Part shown: piece after piece, positions 56,886 to 64,000 of the stretch
Layout: the number at the start of each line of letters is the position of its first letter
Position numbering within the stretch: position 1 is the first letter of the stretch
Source: Gammaproteobacteria bacterium
GTDB taxonomy: Bacteria; Pseudomonadota; Gammaproteobacteria; UBA6429; Thiohalophilaceae
NCBI GenBank assembly: GCA_016125505.1
Contig: WGLP01000003.1
Span: forward strand, 248,001-312,000
Direction of reading: 5' to 3'
DNA: 64,000 bases
Made by a program: the position numbers and the translations under genes
The notes under the pieces: model-generated
What the model saw: the letters and a program-made list of their open reading frames with translations, nothing else
What the model was told of the DNA's origin: nothing
The model's database searches: none

Positions 56886-59801
56886 TTACACCGTCTTTCG
56901 CAACTGGTTATTAATGGTCGCATCCATCGCGGCATGTCCCTGCGGCTTCCTGCGCAATGGAATGTTCAGGATCACCGTTGTCCCGACGCCTTCCTCACTG
57001 ATAAATTTCATTTCTCCGCCCATTTTGTACACACGTTCCTGCATACCGAGAATGCCGTACGAACCCTGCTTTTTTGTCGCATCCTGGGGAGCACCCTTGC
57101 CGTCATCACTGACGGCAAGCACAAAACTGTTGTCGTGTATCGCCGTGTACGTCGTGACCATCGAGGCCTCGGCATGCTTGGTGACATTATTCAGGATTTC
57201 CTGGAATATCCGGAAAATATCGACTGCATATTCGGGCGTATCGAATTCAATTTTTGCAATATCGTCATCGTGGTTGAATGTTACATCGATTTCACAGCGT
57301 TTCCCGAACGCCCTTAACTGCCAGTCGAGCACCTCCAGCAGGCCCAGCTCATCGAGGACACTGGGTCTCAGGTTGGTAATCATCCTGCGGGTAGATTCAA
57401 TGAGCATATCCAGCAATTGCGTCATCGATTGATATCTGGAAATTATCCGCGCATCCGACTTGTCCAACTTTTTATTGAGCAGGCTGATGTCCATTTTCAA
57501 TGCCATCAGATAGCCGCCAATTTCATCATGTATATCACGCGCGATACTGGCCCGTTCGTTTTCCCTGACATTCTGCAGATGCGCCGCCAGTTCACGCAGG
57601 CGGTTTTGCGAAGCCTTGAGATGCGCTTCCTGTAATTTATTGTCGGTGACGTCATGCGCAATCCCGTCGAACCCGACCACCTCGCCATCCAGCGAGTAAA
57701 CCGGCATTTCACTCAATTCGATAAGCCGCACCTCATTGTTCTGGCTTACCAGTTCAATATTACGCCGCAACAATTTTTCGTTGAAACCGGCCGGATGACT
57801 CTCGTCCCGATCGAGCAACGGACCGCTGTCGACGATCTGACCCAACATACCGGATTCAAGCAGTTCCAGGTTTGAATACCCCAGCATCGAGGCTACGGAA
57901 GGACTGATATAGGTAAACTCCTGACGGGTGTCATACGAATAAAAGAAGTACTCATCGCTGAGATTCTCCAACAGCTTGCGATATTTCATCTCGGATTTTA
58001 TCAGGGCCTCCTCAGTGCGCTTCTGCACCGTCACGTCCTGTATCGTGCCCGCCATATGCACCGAGCCGTCCATGCTGCGTTGATAGACAGTCCCTCGCAC
58101 ATGCACGATTGTCCTGTTACCGCCCCCCCGCCTGACTGCATGCTCGATATCGATCGGGGTATATGCCTCCTGCGCACGTAAAAATGCGTACATTACCCGC
58201 TGCCTGTCCCCGTCGACGATACTCGAGGCATAGTTACTGAAGTTGTCGTCAACGCTGCCTTGAGGAATACCGATTATTTCGCAGAACTTGTCGGAGAAGT
58301 TGAATACATTCTTGCTCAGATTCCATTCCCAATAGCCCACGCCCGAAATCTTCTGCAAGTCCTTGATCCGGTAAATCTCGGTCATATCCATCAAGACCGA
58401 CAATACCCCGTTCAGTTTTTCACTCAATGGATACAGGACACTCGTAATGTGCAGCACCTTCTTCTCGCCGCCACTACCGACGATTGTCTCGGTCCTCACG
58501 CTCAGCGATTCACCCGCATGCAGCCTTCCCGTCTCCGCGGGTAAAAGCCGGGTGATGCCGTGATCCGATTGCGTGAAATCCGGTACCTCGGGGTCCTGCT
58601 GCGGGAAATTTTCGCGCATAAATTCCCTGAAGGCCTTGTTAGCCATCAGCACATTGCCCTGGGCATCCTGCATCACCACGACATGCGGCAACAGTTCAAT
58701 GATATTCCGGATGTTGTTTTCGCTGTGCGCCAGCGCCCTGTTCAATGAATGTAGTTTTCGGGTCATGCGCTTGTTGTTTCTTATATAAACGACTAACAGG
58801 CCCAGGATCAGCAGGATCACTCCCCATCCAACCAGATCGAGCACAGACCTTTTCTCATCGATCTGTGCCAGCCTGCCGTTGTTGATCACGATGTGTTGAC
58901 CTATCAAACCGTTATACAGTTGCCCGGCGGTCTCAATGGCTGACTTTGTCTGTTCACTGAAGCGGTCAGACGCGTCGGTATGGCCTGCCTCGGCCTTCAG
59001 GTGCGCCATGCCTTCCAGTAAGCTGACTTTTTCAGACAGTTTGTCCACCAGTTGGCCAGTCGCCGCAGGTGTTGTGATGCGTTGCGACAGTTGCGCAAAC
59101 TGATTCTGGAAACGTCTATGCGCCGCCTCCAGATTGCCTAATGCCTTGTACAGGTTGTCGTCGTCCGTCTGGTTGCGTTCGTGATCTGTAACGCTTGCGG
59201 CAACAATCTCTGCAATCCGTTCGAGCGCCTGCGACACCTCCGTGACGGACTGCGCCGTGGTCGACAGCAGGTAGTCTGTCTCATAGATTCTTTTCGAGAC
59301 ACTCTCGCCGATATTTTTCTGCAACTCCACATGTTGTATGGCCGTAAGAATTTGCTCATATTCAAGGTCACGTGATGGGTCCGCGGCACGGCCCACCGGG
59401 TTCGCAAAAATCATTTTCAGTTTAGCGACAACGGCTTCCAGGCTTTTTACCTGCGCTGGCGCCGGGATATTCTTCTCGTAGGCGATCAGGGCACGCAAAT
59501 TGTCGAGCATGAATTGCTGTAACGCGGCCCGGGTACTGAACAGGATGATCTGGTCGCCCGCATCCGCGTCGTTCCCGATGACTTTATCCATGCCGCGAAT
59601 CCGGTCCAGCAGCATGAGACTTTTATACAGCTTTATACCGGCATTGATATTACGATTTTCCTCATTCGCGAGCCTGCGCGACTGCACCAGGTTCAGCCCC
59701 AGATAGGCGATCACCATGGCAACAAGCATGGCGGGCAAAATCACACTCCATATCGAGCGTCTTAAGAGATGCGGGAGAGAGGGTGTCATCGGCTTATTCA
59801 A
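56886..59801 (-). CDS. Membrane PAS histidine kinase (HisKA_3 type)
   Basis: A 971-residue kinase. Helix at residues 15-36, a long periplasmic helical sensor (about 37-325), second helix 327-345, then three PAS domains (about 365-480, 485-605, 625-735) with RTIVHVRGTVYQRS-type PAC segments, and a HisKA_3 core with phospho-His in ERASIARDIHDEIGGYL near 760 followed by HATPase (EILNNVTKHAEAS, DDGKGAPQ, YGILGMQERV). It pairs with the NarL-type regulator downstream and its ATG overlaps the ParA-like stop. Confidence 0.92.
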   Translation of the reverse strand: MNKPMTPSLPHLLRRSIWSVILPAMLVAMVIAYLGLNLVQSRRLANEENRNINAGIKLYKSLMLLDRIRGMDKVIGNDADAGDQIILFSTRAALQQFMLDNLRALIAYEKNIPAPAQVKSLEAVVAKLKMIFANPVGRAADPSRDLEYEQILTAIQHVELQKNIGESVSKRIYETDYLLSTTAQSVTEVSQALERIAEIVAASVTDHERNQTDDDNLYKALGNLEAAHRRFQNQFAQLSQRITTPAATGQLVDKLSEKVSLLEGMAHLKAEAGHTDASDRFSEQTKSAIETAGQLYNGLIGQHIVINNGRLAQIDEKRSVLDLVGWGVILLILGLLVVYIRNNKRMTRKLHSLNRALAHSENNIRNIIELLPHVVVMQDAQGNVLMANKAFREFMRENFPQQDPEVPDFTQSDHGITRLLPAETGRLHAGESLSVRTETIVGSGGEKKVLHITSVLYPLSEKLNGVLSVLMDMTEIYRIKDLQKISGVGYWEWNLSKNVFNFSDKFCEIIGIPQGSVDDNFSNYASSIVDGDRQRVMYAFLRAQEAYTPIDIEHAVRRGGGNRTIVHVRGTVYQRSMDGSVHMAGTIQDVTVQKRTEEALIKSEMKYRKLLENLSDEYFFYSYDTRQEFTYISPSVASMLGYSNLELLESGMLGQIVDSGPLLDRDESHPAGFNEKLLRRNIELVSQNNEVRLIELSEMPVYSLDGEVVGFDGIAHDVTDNKLQEAHLKASQNRLRELAAHLQNVRENERASIARDIHDEIGGYLMALKMDISLLNKKLDKSDARIISRYQSMTQLLDMLIESTRRMITNLRPSVLDELGLLEVLDWQLRAFGKRCEIDVTFNHDDDIAKIEFDTPEYAVDIFRIFQEILNNVTKHAEASMVTTYTAIHDNSFVLAVSDDGKGAPQDATKKQGSYGILGMQERVYKMGGEMKFISEEGVGTTVILNIPLRRKPQGHAAMDATINNQLRKTV

Positions 59802-60475
59802 AATTCACTCTGTTCATATGCAACAGGTAAGGGGATATGCACGGACACGGACTGGTCCATGCATAACCAGCGTATAATTCGCTGCCACTGCCGCAGATCG
59901 CTGGCGACAGCCCGCCCGGGCAACTCAAAGATGCTTAACCCGCTCTCTGCCGCTCTTACGTAGTTCTGGGTATCACGCAGGACACCGCGACAGGGAATAT
60001 CCGTCTGCCGCACAAACTCCTTGAGATAGGAAAAACTCCGGGTGTTGTGTTTAATCCTGTTCGCAACAAAACCAATATGATTCTTGCCATCAATACGGTT
60101 GCGCAGCTTTTCCACTTCCTTCAAAAATTTCATGGTGGCCCTGAAATCATTGATTGATGCCATTAACGGGATAATCACCGTGTCTGCATCGACCAGCAGG
60201 GTCTGGGTCGCATCATCGAAACAGGATGAAGGCACGTCAATGACGCGATAGTCAATGCCCCGTTTATGTGCAGGTTCGAACGCGAAGCTCCTGTCACCGG
60301 CTATCCGTGGCAGGCTCTGCGGCCTTGTCTCCAGCCAGTCCAGGCAACTTGACTGGGGGTCAAGATCGATCAGCTCGACAGCAACGCCCCAGCACGCAAA
60401 AAAGCCGGCAACGTTCATCGCGAGCGTACTCTTCCCGCAACCGCCCTTAGGATTAATGACGATGATTGTGTGCAC
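59798..60475 (-). CDS. ParA/MinD-like ATPase
   Basis: About 225 residues. Deviant Walker A VINPKGGCGKST at the N-terminus, A' motif ELIDLDPQSSCLDWL, and B motif YRVIDVPSSCFDD. ParA-type ATPases position plasmids, carboxysomes or chemoreceptor arrays; no parB-like gene adjoins it. The GTG at 60475 directly before HTIIVINPKGG is my choice; another GTG at 60508 is possible. It overlaps the kinase start (ATGA), so ParA-like, kinase and regulator are one operon. Confidence 0.82.
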   Translation of the reverse strand: MHTIIVINPKGGCGKSTLAMNVAGFFACWGVAVELIDLDPQSSCLDWLETRPQSLPRIAGDRSFAFEPAHKRGIDYRVIDVPSSCFDDATQTLLVDADTVIIPLMASINDFRATMKFLKEVEKLRNRIDGKNHIGFVANRIKHNTRSFSYLKEFVRQTDIPCRGVLRDTQNYVRAAESGLSIFELPGRAVASDLRQWQRIIRWLCMDQSVSVHIPLPVAYEQSEF

Positions 60476-60820
60476 CGTGCGCCTGCCCGTTCCTTGTATT
60501 CTTCCCACGTCCAGATAGGGAGTATCGGCATTGATACCGGGGTATTTAGCCCGCCCGCTAAACTGATTTTCACGCGCGGGAAATGCATTGCCATGGGACA
60601 GTACCCGGCGGTATGTTTAGACAAGCACCTATATATAGAAGGCTTTTAACGAGGGGGGTCGACCGCGAATATGACTGACAATTATCCAGGTTTTCGTTTC
60701 CATTGAGATGGATCACCATTCCCTGCCCGCGCCCTGCAGTAAGATTTGGCCAAGCCTTGCCGGCGCAGCAAAATTAAAACAACAGGCAACTTCAGCCACA
60801 GACCTAGGTCCGTATTTATC
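60476..60820. other. Divergent gap upstream of the ParA-like and Lon-like genes
   Basis: 345 bases between divergent genes. A CTATATATAG palindrome near 60629-60640 may be part of a promoter. I see no open frame with a ribosome site and no RNA gene. Confidence 0.4.
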
Positions 60821-63205
60821 ATGACAATTCCGTTACAGCCCGATCAGCTTTACACCGCCTGCAATATCTCCCAGTTTGATTTTGAGACCACGGATCAACT
60901 TGCCGAACTTACCGAGATCATCGGCCAGGATCGTGCCTTGCAGGCCCTGCATTTCGGCATTGGCATCCAGCAGCAGGGATATAACCTTTATGTGCTGGGC
61001 CCGATTGGCCTCGGCAAACATACCGTGGTGCGCGAATACCTGCAGGAACAGGCTGCGCACAAGGCCGCCGCTGCCGACTGGTGCTACATCAATAACTTCG
61101 CCAAACCGCAGGAGCCCCTTGCCGTGCGTCTCGACGCAGGTCAGGCGCCGGTCTTCTCCAAGGACATGCTGCAATTGGTGGAAGACCTGCGTAGCGCGAT
61201 CCCCTCCGCCTTCGAGGCCGAGGAATACCACGCCCGCGTGCAGGAGATCGAAAATGAACTCAAACAAACCATGGAGACGGCGTTCAATCAACTGGCCGAT
61301 GAGGCCGAGACCCACAATATCACCCTGATCCGTACACCACATGGCTTTGCCTTTGCCCCGGTGCACGAGAAGGAGGTCGTCAGCCAGAAAGAGTTTGAAA
61401 AGCTGCCGGTAAAGGAGCAGGAGCGTATCCAGCAGATAATCGCATCGCTGGAAGATAAACTGGCCGCGGTCTTGCGCCAGCAGCCGCAATGGCAGCGCGA
61501 GGCCCGCAACAAGGTAAAGGCCCTGAACCAGGAAGTCGTGATGTTCGCGGCGGGCCACCTGGTCGATGAATTGAAAACCAAATACCTGACCAATCCCGTG
61601 CTCCAGCAATATCTGGACGATGTGCTGCAGGATGTCATCAACAACCTGGATGACTTCCAGCACGAAGAGGAATCCGGAGAGCTGATGGGGATTCAGCTCG
61701 GCGAAAAAGCGGGGTTCCGCCGCTACGCCGTCAATGTCCTGGTAAGCCATGTCGATCACGATGGCGCCCCGGTGGTCTTCGCCGACAGCCCAACCTATCC
61801 CAATCTGGTAGGCGCCGTGGAACATACTGCGCAGATGGGCACCCTGGTTACCAACTTCACGCTGATCAAGTCAGGCGCCCTGCACAAGGCCAACGGCGGT
61901 TATCTGATCATCGATATCGTCAAACTGCTACAACAACCGTATGCCTGGGAAGGACTGAAACGCGCACTCTCTTCCCGCGAGATTAAGATCCAGTCGCTCG
62001 CGCAGGTCTATAGCCTGATCAGCACCGTCTCGCTGGAACCCGAGCCGATCCCGCTGGACATTAAGGTCGTCTTGATCGGCGACCGCATGCTTTATTACCT
62101 GTTGCATGAATACGATCCGGAGTTCAAACAACTGTTCAAGGTCGCGGCGGACTTCGACGATCGCCTGCCGCGCACGGACGATAACCAGCTTGTCTACGCC
62201 CGCCTGATTGCCACCCTGGTACGCCGTAATCAGTTGCGTCCGTTCCATCGCGATGCCGTCGCACGCGTCATCGAACACAGCGCGCGCATCGCGGAAGACG
62301 CCGAGAAACTCTCCACGGAGATTATGAACGTCGCGGATCTGCTGCGCGAGGCGGATCACTGGGCCGCCATGGCGCAACATCCGGTCGTACATCGCGAGGA
62401 CATACAGAAGGCACTGGATACCCAGGTCTATCGGCAGGATCGGATTCGCGAACACCTGCAGGAACAAATCACGCGTGGCACCCTGCTGATTGATACCGAT
62501 GGCGCCAAGATCGGGCAAATCAACGGCCTCGCCGTCATCGAGCTCGGTGATTATGCATTTGCGACACCGACCCGGATCACCGCCACCGCACGCCTGGGCG
62601 ACGGCGAGGTGATCGACATCGAGCGCGAAGTCGAACTTGGCGGCGCAACCCATTCCAAAGGCGTGTTTATCCTTTCCGCCTTCCTGGGACAGCGTTATGC
62701 AGGCAATCGCCCCCTGTCACTTTCGGCCAGTCTGGTATTCGAACAATCGTACGGCCAGATCGATGGCGACAGCGCCTCCATGGCGGAACTGTGCGCGCTG
62801 CTGTCCACGCTGGCCGATATCCCCATCAAACAGAATTTTGCCATCACCGGCTCCGTGAATCAGCACGGCCAGGCCCAGGCCATCGGTGGCGTCAATGAAA
62901 AGATCGAAGGGTTTTTCGATATCTGTAATGCGCGAGGACTCACTGGCGGACAGGCGGTCCTCATTCCTGACAGCAATATAAAACACCTCATGTTACGCCA
63001 TGACGTGATCGATGCCTGCCGGAACAAACGGTTCGCGATTTACGCGTATAACACTGTCGATGAAGCGATTGCCATCCTCACCGGTGCAGACGCGGAAACA
63101 ATCAATGACAGGGTCGAGCAACGGCTGATTGAGCTGGAAAAATATCGCGAAGAGTTTTCCAAGGCGGCGCGGACTGCAACGGAATCACCTGACGAAAATG
63201 AATAA
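60821..63205 (+). CDS. Lon-related ATP-dependent protease (LonB/COG1067-like)
   Basis: A 794-residue AAA+ protease. The N-terminal half includes Walker A GPIGLGKHTVV near residue 68 and a long coiled insert (about 125-260). The C-terminal Lon protease domain shows catalytic Ser in GDSASMAELCALL near 650 and Lys in GGVNEKIEGFFD near 690. It lacks the Lon N-domain, as in the bacterial Lon-like subgroup of COG1067. ATG at 60821 is preferred; 25 codons of upstream open frame (from 60746) look unrelated. Overlaps the next gene by 8 bases. Confidence 0.9.
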   Translation: MTIPLQPDQLYTACNISQFDFETTDQLAELTEIIGQDRALQALHFGIGIQQQGYNLYVLGPIGLGKHTVVREYLQEQAAHKAAAADWCYINNFAKPQEPLAVRLDAGQAPVFSKDMLQLVEDLRSAIPSAFEAEEYHARVQEIENELKQTMETAFNQLADEAETHNITLIRTPHGFAFAPVHEKEVVSQKEFEKLPVKEQERIQQIIASLEDKLAAVLRQQPQWQREARNKVKALNQEVVMFAAGHLVDELKTKYLTNPVLQQYLDDVLQDVINNLDDFQHEEESGELMGIQLGEKAGFRRYAVNVLVSHVDHDGAPVVFADSPTYPNLVGAVEHTAQMGTLVTNFTLIKSGALHKANGGYLIIDIVKLLQQPYAWEGLKRALSSREIKIQSLAQVYSLISTVSLEPEPIPLDIKVVLIGDRMLYYLLHEYDPEFKQLFKVAADFDDRLPRTDDNQLVYARLIATLVRRNQLRPFHRDAVARVIEHSARIAEDAEKLSTEIMNVADLLREADHWAAMAQHPVVHREDIQKALDTQVYRQDRIREHLQEQITRGTLLIDTDGAKIGQINGLAVIELGDYAFATPTRITATARLGDGEVIDIEREVELGGATHSKGVFILSAFLGQRYAGNRPLSLSASLVFEQSYGQIDGDSASMAELCALLSTLADIPIKQNFAITGSVNQHGQAQAIGGVNEKIEGFFDICNARGLTGGQAVLIPDSNIKHLMLRHDVIDACRNKRFAIYAYNTVDEAIAILTGADAETINDRVEQRLIELEKYREEFSKAARTATESPDENE

Positions 63206-64000
63206 GGGCGGCATTAAACGTATACTGGTCGCGCTTGATGCCAGCGAGGCCAATCACAGCGCGCTGCAAGCAGCCGCGTTGCTTGCCAGTCAATTACAGG
63301 CGGAACTGCAGGCCCTGTTCGTGGAGGATATTAACCTGTTGCGGCTGGCCGAGTTGCCGTTTGCCCGTGAAATGATGTTTGGTAGCCGGGAAGGCCGCCG
63401 TATCACGCTGACCAATATGGAACGGCAAATCCAGGCGCAGGCATCACGCCTGCGCCAACTCGTCGCTGCGACCGCACAACAGGCCAGGATCAAGGCTGAA
63501 TTCAAGGTATTGCGCGGACAGATCAGCAGTGAACTGCTCCTCGCCGCACAGCAAATGGATTTGCTCATTCTGGGCAAGAACGCCCAACTACTGCAACAGA
63601 ATCTCAGGCTCGGCAAGGTTGCCCAGGAGGTTCTCGCTGCCGTCAACTGTAACGTCATGCTGTTACAGTATGGCGCGCATATCGAACGGCCGGTGGCTGT
63701 ACTGTTCGACGGCTCGGAAGCCAGCCAACGCGCCCTGCTACTGGGTATGCAACTGGCGCACGGTGATCACGATCACCTGACGGTGATCTACCCTGCAACG
63801 GACCCGGAGCAACAAGCGGCGCTGCAACAACAGGTCACGACCATCACCCAGCCGGTGGGGATCGAGCCGGGACAGATGCAATTAGCGAGTAATAGTTACT
63901 CGGCATTGCTGCAATCACTCGCTACCTGCAAGGGCCGCATACTTATCGTAGAAAGTGGAAGTGAAGTCCTGAATCCGGAATCCGTGAAATCACTGATACA
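63198..64000 (+). CDS. Universal stress protein-type gene (cut by the window end)
   Basis: At least 267 codons; the gene runs off the right edge. The start MNKGGIKRILVALDASEANHSAL is a typical Usp fold strand with the Asp-Ala-Ser turn, followed by LASQLQAELQALFVEDINLL and, near residue 118, LLAAQQMDLLILGKNAQLL. A second domain-like repeat starts near residue 160 (RPVAVLFDGSEASQRALLLG), so it is a tandem Usp. The ATG overlaps the last 8 bases of the Lon-like gene, indicating coupling. Confidence 0.8.
   Translation, partial: MNKGGIKRILVALDASEANHSALQAAALLASQLQAELQALFVEDINLLRLAELPFAREMMFGSREGRRITLTNMERQIQAQASRLRQLVAATAQQARIKAEFKVLRGQISSELLLAAQQMDLLILGKNAQLLQQNLRLGKVAQEVLAAVNCNVMLLQYGAHIERPVAVLFDGSEASQRALLLGMQLAHGDHDHLTVIYPATDPEQQAALQQQVTTITQPVGIEPGQMQLASNSYSALLQSLATCKGRILIVESGSEVLNPESVKSLI

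Noticed and set aside
60833-61825. 330-codon minus-strand frame inside the Lon-like gene
   Set aside because: Antisense to an intact protease gene; no ribosome site and no recognised family.

Overview
The window reads as the chromosome of a gammaproteobacterium with a chemolithoautotrophic, probably sulfur-oxidising, lifestyle. The evidence is a Form IA RuBisCO (cbbLS) with a CbbR-type regulator, Calvin-cycle companions (rpiA, rpe, gph), DsrE-family sulfur-relay-like proteins, a PEP-CTERM protein, and gene orders typical of Gammaproteobacteria (zapA-6S RNA-fau; coq7-speD-OsmC-crp-trpCDGE-gph-rpe, as in Pseudomonas). I see no tRNA, rRNA, CRISPR array, prophage or intact insertion sequence. Nearly every gene looks intact, and base use is even, so most of the window looks like core genome.

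Layout. 1-5.5 kb: end of zapA, 6S RNA, fau, an EVE-domain gene, a 1.16 kb gene-free stretch studded with A-tracts, a histone-H1-like gene, ilvA, rpiA and a small membrane protein. 5.5-9 kb: a porin and a secreted DsrE-like protein, divergent from an ECF sigma factor and an anti-sigma factor whose periplasmic part is itself DsrE-like. I consider this four-gene module the most novel item. 9-15.3 kb: a 1280-residue FAD/Fe-S dehydrogenase, a trimeric porin, and rplM-rpsI with a promoter and terminator-like hairpin in the leader. 15.6-18.3 kb: a coupled operon of a thioredoxin-like ferredoxin, an alpha/beta hydrolase and an ABC-2 exporter. 18.4-29.4 kb: coq7, a repeat-filled gap, speD, a VOC protein, a DUF885 peptidase, OsmC, crp, and the rpe-gph-trpEGDC operon. 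29.5-34.2 kb: an exported hydrolase, a CopD-like membrane protein, a MITE-like element, djlA, a 26-residue membrane peptide and the copper ATPase. 34.4-41.9 kb: an HDOD protein, then a copper cluster on the minus strand (CopL-like, CopA oxidase, CopB, two c-type cytochromes, a Met-rich Spy-like protein, a Cys-less HMA-like protein, DUF302). 41.9-47.1 kb: cbbR, a PEP-CTERM protein, a PqiA-like protein, cbbL, cbbS and a 103-residue unknown. 47.3-60.5 kb: a chemotaxis operon (MCP-like, CheY, STAS, CheA, MCP, CheW, CheR, CheD, CheB), then a ParA-like/PAS histidine kinase/NarL-type regulator operon. 60.8-64 kb: a Lon-related protease overlapping a universal-stress-type gene that runs off the end.

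How the parts fit: RuBisCO with rpiA, rpe and gph supports CO2 fixation and phosphoglycolate salvage; cbbLS is controlled by a promoter with two perfect dyads suited to CbbR. Copper is handled at the cytoplasmic membrane (P-type ATPase), periplasm (oxidase, cytochromes, Met/His-rich proteins) and outer membrane (CopB). Signal processing is concentrated at 47-60 kb. All functional calls rest on reading translated sequence and recalled family motifs; no database search was run.
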